From: Roseburia hominis
Lineage (GTDB): Bacteria; Bacillota; Clostridia; Lachnospirales; Lachnospiraceae
Direction of reading: 5' to 3'
DNA: 64,000 bases
Assembly (NCBI RefSeq): GCF_021531695.1
Contig: NZ_JADYUI010000005.1
Span: 1-64,000 of the forward strand
Shown here: positions 53,624 to 61,969 of the stretch, piece after piece
Layout of the letters: each line of letters opens with the position of its first letter
Numbering within the stretch: the stretch's first letter is position 1
Notes under the pieces: model-generated
What the model saw: only the letters and a program-made list of their open reading frames with translations
Database searches by the model: none
Told to the model about the DNA's origin: nothing
Program-made: the position numbers and the translations under genes

Positions 53624-54477
53624 ACTTTTTCTCCTGCTTGTAGTGCTTCGGCAGCTCGATAGGAACTGCGGACTAATGGGGAACTGGCAATGTAACGGAA
53701 ACCTTTTTTCGTACCAACTGCTTTATAATTTTCAAATTTCTCCGGGGTAACATATTCTTTCATCTCAACATGTGCCGGAGATGGGCGCAAATATTGTCCG
53801 ATTGTAAAAATATCGCAGCCAACAGACAAGGCATCGTCCATTGTTTGATAAATCTGCTCATCTGTTTCACCAAGCCCTACCATAATACCTGTTTTGGTAA
53901 GAATCGTGGGATCTTGTTTTTTGACATAATGTAATACCTCTAAACTGCGTTCATAATTTGCCTCAGGACGTACTGTTTCATAGAGAGGAGCGACAGTTTC
54001 AATATTATGGTTAATAATTTCCGGATGTGCAGAAATTACTGTATCCAAAGAGGAGGTGTCTCCTTTCATATCACTAATAAGCACTTCAATTGTAACATTC
54101 GGGCAGAGTTTGCGGATGGCAGTGATTGTTTTTGCAAATTGTGATGCTCCACCATCGGGTAAATCGTCACGCGTTACCTGTGTGATGACAACATGATGAA
54201 GTTTTAAATCTCTGACAGCTTCTGCTACATGTTGTGGTTCCGCAGAATCAACTGGTTCCGGTGTTCCGTGGATTACGTTGCAGAATCTGCAGTTTCTGGT
54301 ACATTGACTGCCTAAAATCATAAAAGTGGCAGTATGCTTTTTATAGCATTCTCCGAGATTTGGACAGTTTGCTTCTTTACAGACGGTATTTAACTGTAGT
54401 TTTGCCATGAGTTCACTGACTTCTTTTACTGCCGCCGGATTATATTTTACTTTGAACCATTCTGGCATTTTTTCCAT
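53620..54477 (-). CDS. lipA: Lipoyl synthase
   Basis: 285 residues, a radical-SAM enzyme that inserts two sulfurs into protein-bound octanoate. The auxiliary-cluster cysteines are in CKEANCPNLGECY, the radical-SAM CxxxCxxC is in CTRNCRFCNV, and the conserved RSSYRAAE is near the C-terminus. ATG 54477 follows AAGGAG. No lipB octanoyltransferase is present; octanoylation would need an LplA-type enzyme or a gene elsewhere. The gene sits between a free lipoyl-domain protein and an lplA, so synthesis and salvage are combined in one operon. Confidence 0.95.
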   Translation of the reverse strand: MEKMPEWFKVKYNPAAVKEVSELMAKLQLNTVCKEANCPNLGECYKKHTATFMILGSQCTRNCRFCNVIHGTPEPVDSAEPQHVAEAVRDLKLHHVVITQVTRDDLPDGGASQFAKTITAIRKLCPNVTIEVLISDMKGDTSSLDTVISAHPEIINHNIETVAPLYETVRPEANYERSLEVLHYVKKQDPTILTKTGIMVGLGETDEQIYQTMDDALSVGCDIFTIGQYLRPSPAHVEMKEYVTPEKFENYKAVGTKKGFRYIASSPLVRSSYRAAEALQAGEKV

Positions 54478-54489
54478 TTGTATTTCTCC

Positions 54490-54732
54490 TTATTCGTTAG
54501 AACTAATAACTGCAACTGGCTGGTTTACCTCTACTTCATCTCCTTCTTCATAGTAAATATCAGTGAGGATACCATCTACATCAGATTCGATTTCACTGAC
54601 TACCTTTGAAGATTCCAGTTCATAAAGGACGTCACCCTTTTTTACGACATCACCTTTTTTCTTATTCCATGCAGCTAAAATGCCGGTTTTCATGTCATCT
54701 GATAGCTGTGGCATAGTAATAACTTGTTTCAT
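54490..54732 (-). CDS. Free-standing lipoyl-domain protein
   Basis: 80 residues, a single biotinyl/lipoyl domain of the E2 type: MPQLSDDMKTGILAAWNKKK, with the modified Lys43 in ELESSKVVSEIESDVDG. An E2 acyltransferase would continue for another 300 residues, but the frame stops here at TAA and no E2 core follows. It is not GcvH, which is encoded separately at 60239-60622. Flanked by lplA and lipA, it is well placed as a carrier on which octanoate is converted to lipoate before transfer. That function is inferred. AGAGG precedes ATG 54732. Confidence 0.88.
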   Translation of the reverse strand: MKQVITMPQLSDDMKTGILAAWNKKKGDVVKKGDVLYELESSKVVSEIESDVDGILTDIYYEEGDEVEVNQPVAVISSNE

Positions 54733-54749
54733 AATAGCTCAATCCTCTC

Positions 54750-55670
54750 TTAAAATAATTGATTTACAATAGTCTTCGTATCTGTATCATAAAAAGGAGA
54801 CAGGATACGGACAAGATTCTGGTATCCATAACGCTGACCTACTAAGGCATCCGATATGGCAGAAGAAATGTTAGGAATAGAACAATGTGTAATGATACCA
54901 TGCTCTATAAAAAGAGTAACATCCTCTTTTTGGAACTTGAAACGAGGAGATTTTCCCCAGTTCCACTCCCATGTGTTGTATTTTTCATCACGCAGACGAT
55001 AAATTTGCTGCATATCTTCTTCGGTCAGTTTTCGGATAGAAACACCCGATGGAAAGATATGTGTGAGCAGAGTTGCTTTGAAATCTTCGATTGTCATGCA
55101 TGAATCTTTTAGATGTTCCCGGATGTTTGTTACCTGTGAAGGAACCGAAGCAACTGCTTTGGATTCTATAACAGCATTCGTTACTTTTAAAAAGTGATGG
55201 AGATTTTCCATATTTGCATCAAACAGCAGAGTGCCGTGGTGCAGAACCCGTTCTCCGTGAACGGACTGGGCACTGCCGGAAATTTTTAAATCACCAATAG
55301 CAATGTCACACGTATTCCGCTTATGTGCATCAATGCCCATAAAATTCAGGGCATTGATGACAGGAAAAAGAAAATCATCATAGCAGAGAGGATTTGCCTT
55401 TTCGTTTTTGGCAATAAAAGAGTAGTTCAAATTTCCGGAATCATGAAAAACAGCACCGCCCCCGGTAATCCGTCGTGCAACCTTAATGTCTGCGTTTTCT
55501 GCGGCAGGAACGTTAATCTCCTGATAGACATTCTGATACTTGCCTAAAACGATGGAATCGTCATTTGTATAGAACAAAAGATAGGAATCATCTGTAAAAT
55601 TGTGAAAAACATATTCTTCAGTGGCAAGATTAAGAAAAACATCATTGCTGTCTATCTCAATATACTGCAT
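54750..55670 (-). CDS. lplA: Lipoate-protein ligase A (copy 2)
   Basis: 306 residues. ARRITGGGAVFHDSGNLNYS, the Lys motif IGDLKISGSAQSVHG, LHHGTLLFDANMEN and a C-terminal accessory domain (KFQKEDVTLFIEHGIITHC) are all present. Clearly diverged from copy 1 in the same operon, which suggests different acyl substrates or acceptor domains, for example one loading GcvH and the other the free lipoyl domain. AGGAGG lies before ATG 55670. The gene starts 19 bases after the membrane-protein gene. Confidence 0.93.
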   Translation of the reverse strand: MQYIEIDSNDVFLNLATEEYVFHNFTDDSYLLFYTNDDSIVLGKYQNVYQEINVPAAENADIKVARRITGGGAVFHDSGNLNYSFIAKNEKANPLCYDDFLFPVINALNFMGIDAHKRNTCDIAIGDLKISGSAQSVHGERVLHHGTLLFDANMENLHHFLKVTNAVIESKAVASVPSQVTNIREHLKDSCMTIEDFKATLLTHIFPSGVSIRKLTEEDMQQIYRLRDEKYNTWEWNWGKSPRFKFQKEDVTLFIEHGIITHCSIPNISSAISDALVGQRYGYQNLVRILSPFYDTDTKTIVNQLF

Positions 55671-55689
55671 GGCAAAATCCTCCTAAAAG

Positions 55690-56466
55690 CTAGTTGTTTT
55701 TTTCGCCTTTTGCTTCAGACTCATCATTGTCTACTACTTTAATGATACCTTTTTTCCACATAATGCGGGAAGAAATAATGGCAACAGGGAGCATGAATAA
55801 AATCAAAAATCCGATCATTCCGAATAAAGAACCGCCGCTTGTAATACGTACGAAAAGTGCTAATACAGCTACGATAATAAGTACCGGAATCACGCCTGCA
55901 ATTCCATTTTTCACTACTTTTTTACCGGACTTGGTGCTTGAGAATAATCCAAGTGTAAGAGAACCGAATAAAGCAGGAATTAAGTAGTTAGAAGCAGTCT
56001 TTACTGCCGGCAATTCAAAAATTGGACTAATCCATGTACTTAAGAGTGCTGCAAGTGCCAGAATGACAACCGTCATAATGGAGGATACGGATACGGCAAC
56101 ACAGGAAATAGCTTCTCCTTCCGGTGTATTCGGTTCCTTTTTTGCCAGTTTCATAGCGTTTACGGCACAAGGAAGTTTTAAGTTCATAATATTACCGGTA
56201 ATAAAAGTCAGGTAAGAAGAGGAACCAAGAATCGGTGTATAACTGAATGCTTCTGAAATTCCTACCGGAATGTAAATCATTAAAATACTAATCGTAGCCA
56301 GATTAATTACTTCTCCAAACGCAGGAATACTGTTATAGTGTGCTAATACAATAAAAGGTAGTGCTACCATATAAACCAAAAAGATTAAAGTTCCAATACG
56401 ACTCCATTTATGGCACCATGCCTGAAACGGATCCATCATAGGGGTTTGTTTTGTTTTTTTACTCAT
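55690..56466 (-). CDS. Membrane protein, partner of DUF5058 protein (copy B)
   Basis: 258 residues, about seven membrane helices. SSYLTFITGNIMNLKLPCAVN and the following PNTPEGEAIS match SYLSFITGNVTNMKIPCAMN and PGTPEHEIIS in the 4444-5118 protein, so the two are paralogues. Here it follows a DUF5058 protein by 21 bases and precedes lplA by 19, linking the pair to lipoate metabolism. Proposed role: half of a transporter for an amide- or acyl-conjugate substrate. No experimental function is known to me. Confidence 0.75.
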   Translation of the reverse strand: MSKKTKQTPMMDPFQAWCHKWSRIGTLIFLVYMVALPFIVLAHYNSIPAFGEVINLATISILMIYIPVGISEAFSYTPILGSSSYLTFITGNIMNLKLPCAVNAMKLAKKEPNTPEGEAISCVAVSVSSIMTVVILALAALLSTWISPIFELPAVKTASNYLIPALFGSLTLGLFSSTKSGKKVVKNGIAGVIPVLIIVAVLALFVRITSGGSLFGMIGFLILFMLPVAIISSRIMWKKGIIKVVDNDESEAKGEKNN

Positions 56467-56487
56467 ATCAAAAATCTCCTCTCTCTA

Positions 56488-57207
56488 TTATTGCAACAGG
56501 TTTGTCCAGAAAACGGAAGATACCATACCACCAATCATGGAGAATGCCATGATAAAGTCGTTTAACCATCGTAGTTTAGGTTTACTTGCCAGAACACCAA
56601 GTACAACGGCGATGACTAAACCTGTCAACATAACTGCAGCCTGAATGGTATCTCCGAGTAAAAGAACCGGGATATAAACAGCAAACAGGCAAAGCATGAA
56701 AGTTCCGCTTAATACGTATTTCCAGCTACTGGAATTTTCAGATTTACTAACACTCATAGAGAGTTTTTTACCGAATGGAATCAAAACGAAAAATCCACTC
56801 AGCATACCGATACTCATAAGAATCATAACAACACCAAACTGACTGCCGGTTGCATTTGTTAACATTTCTGCACTGGAAGAATAGCCAATTGCAGATGCAA
56901 CACTGCTGGCAATGAGTGATTCATAGGAGAGAGAACCGATAACAGATAATCTCCACCAGGACCATACGACACCTAATACAGAAATTAATGCAAATAATCC
57001 AACAACAATGGATAAGCTTGGAACAATGGAGAATACAAGGCTGGATTTGATAACCTGATTAATTTCTTGTTTTGTCATTCCCATTTCCAAACAGCGTGAA
57101 TACGCTTTCTTTAAGTGAATCAGTGAAAAAATTGCGATGTAGACCAGTCCTATGATTACCAGTGCAAGTAGTAGGGGACTGGAAATAATGTCTTTCATTG
57201 TAGCCAT
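56488..57207 (-). CDS. DUF5058-like membrane protein (copy B)
   Basis: 239 residues with about seven helices. The conserved VPSLSIVVGLFALISVLG and WSWWRLSVIGSLSYE segments parallel copy A at 5132-5878. ATG 57207 follows GAGAGGT. It is second in the operon, 48 bases after the M20D amidohydrolase. In copy A the order is DUF5058, partner, hydrolase; here it is hydrolase, DUF5058, partner. The cassette has been kept together but rearranged. Confidence 0.75.
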   Translation of the reverse strand: MATMKDIISSPLLLALVIIGLVYIAIFSLIHLKKAYSRCLEMGMTKQEINQVIKSSLVFSIVPSLSIVVGLFALISVLGVVWSWWRLSVIGSLSYESLIASSVASAIGYSSSAEMLTNATGSQFGVVMILMSIGMLSGFFVLIPFGKKLSMSVSKSENSSSWKYVLSGTFMLCLFAVYIPVLLLGDTIQAAVMLTGLVIAVVLGVLASKPKLRWLNDFIMAFSMIGGMVSSVFWTNLLQ

Positions 57208-57255
57208 AAACGTTACCTCTCTTTTCTTTTTTTGTGTTTATCATAAAAGCATATG

Positions 57256-58491
57256 CTATTTATGTTCTTCTAACCAACGCATTGCGGTGTAAGCATAGAC
57301 GGCACTTCCGCCAGGAAGCACGGATTCATCAAATTTTACTTTTGGATGATGCTGAGGATAGTTGTATCCTTTGTCCGGTTCACCTGCAGCGAGTGCCAAC
57401 ATAATAGAAGGAACTTCCTGACTGACATAGGCAAAATCTTCAGAACCTGCAGATTTTGGCGCTTTCCCGGAACCTGCAAAAGCATTTAACTGACCTGCGG
57501 TAAATGCTTTTGTAGGACCAAGCAACTCCTGCACATATTTTACGGCACATGCGGATAAGTCATGGTCATTGACAAGGGTAGGACAGCCGCTTCCGAAAGT
57601 GACTTCGGCCTCTGCCCGGAAGGAGGAAGCAATTCCCTCGGAAATCTCGGTCATTCTGGTTTTTAAAAAGCTTCTTACCTCTTCGTCGTAAGTACGAATG
57701 CTGCCACCTAATTCCACGGTATCAGGAATAACATTGGCTGCATTTCCTCCGTGAATAGTTCCAATGGTCAGTACAGCTTCATCAACCAGTGCCAGTTCTC
57801 TGGCATGAATTTCCTGAAGTGCTGTTATAATGTGTGCCGCCACATTTATCGGGTCTACACCGTTATTTGGCATAGAGCCGTGACAACCTTTTCCATGAAT
57901 TAAAATCTTAAAATAATCTGCAGCCGGGGCGCTCACACCGCCGTCACTCACAATAACGGTTCCGGCTGACATTGGCATTCCTGCCATAACATGTATCATA
58001 AGAGCAGCATCTACATCAGGATTTTTCAGTAATCCCGCTTCAATCATGTCATGAGAACCTTCAAAAATTTCTTCTGCAGGCTGGAAATCCAGTTTGACGG
58101 TTCCTTCAATCTCATCTTCATGTGCTTTTAACAGGCGCGCGGCGCCGAGCATCATGGTAGTGTGCATATCGTGACCGCAGGCATGCATTTTTCCATTGGT
58201 AGATGGGAAATCAATATCAGCTTCTTCTTGCATTGGAAGAGCATCCATGTCTCCGCGAATCATAAATACTTTTCCCGGTTTCTTACCTCCCGCAAGGACG
58301 GTCAGGCCGGCTTTGCCACATTCTTTTGGTTCATAACCCATATTCGTAAGTTCTTTTTTTACAAATGTAAGTGTGTCGGTCAAATCAAACCCTGTTTCCG
58401 GATGGGTATGCAGATAGCGTCTGGTTTCACTTAACTGTTTTTCGTAACTCATTGCTTCTTGCAAGAGTTGCTCTGCTTGTTCAACTTTCAT
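57256..58491 (-). CDS. M20D-family amidohydrolase (hippurate hydrolase-like)
   Basis: 411-residue di-metal amidohydrolase. MHACGHDMHTTMMLGA supplies Cys and His ligands, DFQPAEEIFEGSHDMIEAG the Glu pair, MIHVMAGMPM another His and YPQHHPKVKFDE the last. Relatives cleave N-acyl amino acids such as hippurate, N-acetyl-diaminopimelate or indoleacetyl conjugates. It is cytoplasmic. It heads the operon that carries two membrane proteins and the lipoate genes, and diverges from the glycine-riboswitch gcv operon. Two ideas follow: it may release lipoate from lipoyl-amino acids, or glycine from acyl-glycines. Both are inference. Confidence 0.92.
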   Translation of the reverse strand: MKVEQAEQLLQEAMSYEKQLSETRRYLHTHPETGFDLTDTLTFVKKELTNMGYEPKECGKAGLTVLAGGKKPGKVFMIRGDMDALPMQEEADIDFPSTNGKMHACGHDMHTTMMLGAARLLKAHEDEIEGTVKLDFQPAEEIFEGSHDMIEAGLLKNPDVDAALMIHVMAGMPMSAGTVIVSDGGVSAPAADYFKILIHGKGCHGSMPNNGVDPINVAAHIITALQEIHARELALVDEAVLTIGTIHGGNAANVIPDTVELGGSIRTYDEEVRSFLKTRMTEISEGIASSFRAEAEVTFGSGCPTLVNDHDLSACAVKYVQELLGPTKAFTAGQLNAFAGSGKAPKSAGSEDFAYVSQEVPSIMLALAAGEPDKGYNYPQHHPKVKFDESVLPGGSAVYAYTAMRWLEEHK

Positions 58492-58540
58492 AGTATTTCC
58501 TCCTGTATTTTTGACGGTTTCCTATTTGCCTTACACAAAT

Positions 58541-58579
58541 AAAAATAATAAAAGACGCCCTTTGAACCAAGAGCGCCTT
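58541..58579 (-). terminator. Terminator-like hairpin at the start of the lipoate-operon leader
   Basis: On the minus strand AAGGCGCTCTT (58579-58569) pairs over all 11 positions, including G-U pairs, with AAGGGCGTCTT (58562-58552). TTTATTATTTTT follows. It begins only about 6 bases after the expected transcription start of the promoter at 58592-58620, so it looks like an attenuator rather than the end of another gene. Confidence 0.65.
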
Positions 58580-58591
58580 TGCTTGTTGGAG

Positions 58592-58620
58592 ATAATAGCA
58601 TCATAAATTTGATTTGTCAA
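58592..58620 (-). promoter_or_regulatory. Promoter of the M20D-lipoate operon
   Basis: Minus-strand TTGACA (58620-58615), exactly 17 bases, TATTAT (58597-58592): near-consensus SigA promoter. Confidence 0.88.
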
Positions 58621-58646
58621 CAAGATTTTTTTTTTGAAAAAAATAG

Positions 58647-58675
58647 TTGACGAATCGATTTTCATGTGATACCAT
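58647..58675 (+). promoter_or_regulatory. Promoter of the gcv operon
   Basis: TTGACG (58647-58652), 17 bases, TACCAT (58670-58675), about 50 bases before the first glycine aptamer. Confidence 0.7.
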
Positions 58676-58727
58676 ACATTCAAGATTTGTTTTTGATTTT
58701 TGACAATTTCATAAGTCGACTGAAAAA

Positions 58728-58927
58728 TATGGGAGAGATCACACAGATATGTTAATATATTGTGACATTGTGGCGCCGAAGGGGAAATGGCAGAAACTCT
58801 CAGGCAAAAGGACCATATTTTGACGACACTCTGGAGAGCAAAGGGGCACCAAAGAATCAATCTTTCAATATCATATCATATATTGATGGGATAGGAAAGA
58901 CAATATTTCAGGTCAAAGGACAGAGCG
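58728..58927 (+). ncRNA. Tandem glycine riboswitch
   Basis: Aptamer 1 (about 58728-58819) has GGGAGAG, GCGCCGAAGGGGAAA, AAACTCTCAGGCAAAAGGAC and closing arms TATGG/CCATA. Aptamer 2 (about 58829-58926) has CTCTGGAGAGC, GGGGCACCAAAGAATC, a long variable stem, TTTCAGGTCAAAGGAC and closing arms CTCTG/CAGAG. These are the conserved cores of cooperative glycine riboswitches. It leads into an intrinsic terminator and the gcvT gene, so glycine should switch the glycine cleavage operon on. Confidence 0.95.
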
Positions 58928-58970
58928 CATAGATAGAGTATCTTGTATACCTATTTATGCGCTTTTTTTG
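58925..58970 (+). terminator. Riboswitch-controlled terminator
   Basis: GCGCATAGATAG and CTATTTATGCGC arms followed by seven T. The 5' arm starts at the last base of the aptamer-2 closing stem, as needed for alternative folding. Confidence 0.88.
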
Positions 58971-59076
58971 TTGTATAGAAAATTTCAAGGAATTTCCTAT
59001 ATAACAAAAAGCACTTCGTGAGTTAAATAATCAAAGATAAAAACTAAATTATAAAAAATACGAAGGGAGAAAAAAG

Positions 59077-60171
59077 ATGGAACTTAAAACACCACTTTAT
59101 GAAACACATGTCAAATACAATGGAAAAATCGTACCATTTGCAGGATATCTGCTTCCGGTACAATATGAAACAGGAGTTATTAAAGAACATATGGCAGTCC
59201 GCACGGCATGCGGAATGTTCGATGTGTCACATATGGGAGAGATTACCTGTATCGGAAAGGATGCAGTAAAGAATTTAAATCATTTGCTGACCAATGACTA
59301 CACAACGATGTACGATGGACAGGCAAGATACAGCCCAATGTGTAATGAAGAGGGCGGTGTCGTAGACGATCTGATTGTCTACAAAGTGAGGGATGACCAT
59401 TATCTTATTGTAGTAAATGCGGCAAATAAAGATAAGGATTATGCATGGATCAAAAATCATGTGTTTGGAGATGTAGAAGTGAAGGATATTTCCGATGAAG
59501 TAGCACAGATTGCTTTACAGGGACCGAAAGCATTGGAGATTTTAAAGAAGATTGCAAAAGAAGAAGATATTCCGCAAAAATATTACAGTGCTACTTTCCG
59601 TCGAAAGATTAAGGATATAGAATGTATTATTTCAAAAACCGGATATACTGGAGAAGACGGATTTGAGCTTTATCTGGCAGCAGAAGAAGCACCAAAGCTT
59701 TGGGAGATTCTTATGGAGGCCGGAAAAGAAGAAGGATTGATTCCATGTGGTCTTGGTGCAAGAGATACATTAAGACTGGAAGCTGCTATGCCTTTATATG
59801 GTCATGAAATGGATGATACCGTTACACCATTAGAAGCAGGACTTGGAATTTTTGTAAAGATGAAAAAGGATGAGTTTATTGGAAAGGCAGCAATCGAAGA
59901 AAAAGGAGCTTTGACCAGAAAACGTGTAGGTCTAAAAGTAACCGGTCGTGGAATTATAAGAGAACACGAAAAAGTATATTGTGGAGATAAAGAAATTGGT
60001 CATACCACATCAGGAACACATTGCCCATATCTTGGTTATCCGATTGCGATGGCACTTTTAGATGTTGACTATGCAGAAATCGGAACGAAAGTGGAAGCAG
60101 ATGTAAGAGGCAGACGAATTGAAGCAGAGGTAGTTGCCTTACCATTTTATAAAAAAGGACAGCCGCAGTAA
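59077..60171 (+). CDS. gcvT: Glycine cleavage system T protein (aminomethyltransferase)
   Basis: 364 residues. It transfers the methylene group from aminomethyl-lipoyl GcvH to tetrahydrofolate and releases ammonia. Conserved N-terminal [31 protein letters not shown] (with the folate-site Asp-Val-Ser-His), [15 protein letters not shown] and [23 protein letters not shown] 59077 follows AAGGGAG. First gene of the riboswitch-controlled operon. Confidence 0.97.
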   Translation: MELKTPLYETHVKYNGKIVPFAGYLLPVQYETGVIKEHMAVRTACGMFDVSHMGEITCIGKDAVKNLNHLLTNDYTTMYDGQARYSPMCNEEGGVVDDLIVYKVRDDHYLIVVNAANKDKDYAWIKNHVFGDVEVKDISDEVAQIALQGPKALEILKKIAKEEDIPQKYYSATFRRKIKDIECIISKTGYTGEDGFELYLAAEEAPKLWEILMEAGKEEGLIPCGLGARDTLRLEAAMPLYGHEMDDTVTPLEAGLGIFVKMKKDEFIGKAAIEEKGALTRKRVGLKVTGRGIIREHEKVYCGDKEIGHTTSGTHCPYLGYPIAMALLDVDYAEIGTKVEADVRGRRIEAEVVALPFYKKGQPQ

Positions 60172-60238
60172 CACGCATTATAATAAGGAAGTAATAGGAA
60201 CAAAATAAAATTATTAAGAAAGAAAAGAGGAAAAAATT

Positions 60239-60622
60239 ATGAACTATCCAACAGAATTAAAGTACAGAAAATCACATGAATGGGTGAAATTTATTGATGA
60301 AAAAACAGCATTAATCGGTCTTAGTGATTTTGCACAGGACTCCTTAGGAGGGATTGTATTTGTAAATCTTCCGGAAGAGGGAGATGAGGTAACTGCAGGA
60401 GAGACATTTGCAGATGTGGAATCCGTAAAGGCGGTATCGGATGTATATTCACCAGTTTCCGGTGTGGTAGCTGAAGTAAATGAAGCATTATTGGATGCAC
60501 CGGAATCCATTAATGAAAATCCATATGATTCATGGTTTATTAAGGTAGAAAACATTTCTGAGACCGAAGATTTAATGGATGCAGAGACTTACGAGAAATT
60601 TACACTTACAGAGGAAGCGTAA
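60239..60622 (+). CDS. gcvH: Glycine cleavage system H protein
   Basis: 127 residues, the lipoyl carrier that shuttles the aminomethyl group between P, T and L proteins. Lys64 in [17 protein letters not shown] is the lipoylation site, the presumed target of the lipoate ligases encoded just upstream on the other strand. AGAGGA precedes ATG 60239; the 67-base gap after gcvT shows no terminator. Confidence 0.97.
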   Translation: MNYPTELKYRKSHEWVKFIDEKTALIGLSDFAQDSLGGIVFVNLPEEGDEVTAGETFADVESVKAVSDVYSPVSGVVAEVNEALLDAPESINENPYDSWFIKVENISETEDLMDAETYEKFTLTEEA

Positions 60623-60652
60623 GGGAAATCGCAGAATAAGGAGGTGAGCGAT

Positions 60653-61969
60653 ATGGGTTCTTATCTTGGAAATACGACCGAAGTACAAAATGAAATGCTT
60701 CATGAAATTGGTTTTGACAGCTTCGATGAGCTTTTTTCCCATATTCCGGATGAAGTAAAAGTAAAAGAGTTGAATCTTCCATCCGGCTTAAGCGAAATGG
60801 AAGCATTGGATAAGATGGAGGAAATCGCAGAGAAAAATATTGTATTTAAGCATATCTTCCGTGGCGCAGGTGCATACAATCACTATATTCCGGCCATTGT
60901 AGGAAGTGTGGTAAATAAGGAAGAGTTTTTGACAGCCTATACTCCATATCAGGCAGAAATCAGTCAGGGAATATTACAGTCAATCTTTGAATACCAGACG
61001 ATGATTTGCGAACTGACAGGTATGGCAGTATCAAATGCGTCTGTATATGATGGGGCTACCGCAGCGGCAGAAGCAGTTGCCATGTGCAGAGAAAGAAAGA
61101 GAAACGTGGCTTTTGTGTCAGAAACAGTGAATCCACAGGTTCTTAAGGTAATTAAAACCTATTGTTATGGGAATGGAATCCGTGTGGAAGTGATTCCGGC
61201 AAAAGATGGTGTAACCGATAAAGAGGCATTAAAGGCGGCATTAACAGAAGAAAGTGCATGCTTTTATATGCAGCAGCCAAATTTCTACGGGAACATTGAG
61301 GATGCAGATGCGCTTGGCGAGATTACGCATGAAGCCGGTGCAAAATATATTATGGGATGTAACCCGATGGCTCTTGCAATTCTAAAAACTCCGGCAGAAT
61401 GCGATGCGGATGTTGCAGTAGGTGAAGGTCAGCCGCTTGGTATGGAGCTCGCATTTGGGGGACCATATCTTGGATTTATGGCAGCCACCGAAAAAATGAT
61501 GCGTAAGCTTCCGGGAAGAATTGTAGGTGAGACTGTAGATAAGGAAGGAAAACGTGCTTATGTGCTTACCCTTCAGGCAAGAGAGCAACATATCCGTCGT
61601 GAGAAAGCCAGCAGTAACATTTGTTCTAATCAGGCACTTTGTGCATTGACTGCCAGTGTATATATGGCAGCAATGGGCGAAAAGGGTATGACACAGGCCG
61701 CAAATCTTTGTTTATCAAAGGCACACTATTTACAAGGTGAGCTGGACAAAGCTGGATTAAAGCCAAAATATGAGCAATCTTACTTCCATGAATTTGTCAC
61801 AACTTCTGATGTAAAAGCCGAAGTAATTCTGGATGCATTAGAAAAGGAAGGAATTTTAGGAGGATTGCCATTAAATGAATATGATATTCTTTGGTGTGCG
61901 ACGGAAAAGAACACGAAGGAAGAAATGGATAAAGTGGCAGCAATTGTAAAGGAGGTGTGTCAGGGATGA
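60653..61969 (+). CDS. gcvPA: Glycine dehydrogenase (decarboxylating) subunit 1
   Basis: 438 residues from ATG 60653, with AAGGAGGTGAGCGAT upstream at ideal spacing. N-terminal half of the split, PLP-dependent P protein: YLGNTTEVQNEMLHEIG, the glycine-rich RGAGAYNHYIPAIV, YTPYQAEISQGILQSIFEYQ and QPNFYGNIEDA. With GcvPB it decarboxylates glycine and loads the aminomethyl group on GcvH. The split form is usual in Firmicutes. Its stop overlaps the gcvPB start (ATGA). Confidence 0.97.
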   Translation: MGSYLGNTTEVQNEMLHEIGFDSFDELFSHIPDEVKVKELNLPSGLSEMEALDKMEEIAEKNIVFKHIFRGAGAYNHYIPAIVGSVVNKEEFLTAYTPYQAEISQGILQSIFEYQTMICELTGMAVSNASVYDGATAAAEAVAMCRERKRNVAFVSETVNPQVLKVIKTYCYGNGIRVEVIPAKDGVTDKEALKAALTEESACFYMQQPNFYGNIEDADALGEITHEAGAKYIMGCNPMALAILKTPAECDADVAVGEGQPLGMELAFGGPYLGFMAATEKMMRKLPGRIVGETVDKEGKRAYVLTLQAREQHIRREKASSNICSNQALCALTASVYMAAMGEKGMTQAANLCLSKAHYLQGELDKAGLKPKYEQSYFHEFVTTSDVKAEVILDALEKEGILGGLPLNEYDILWCATEKNTKEEMDKVAAIVKEVCQG

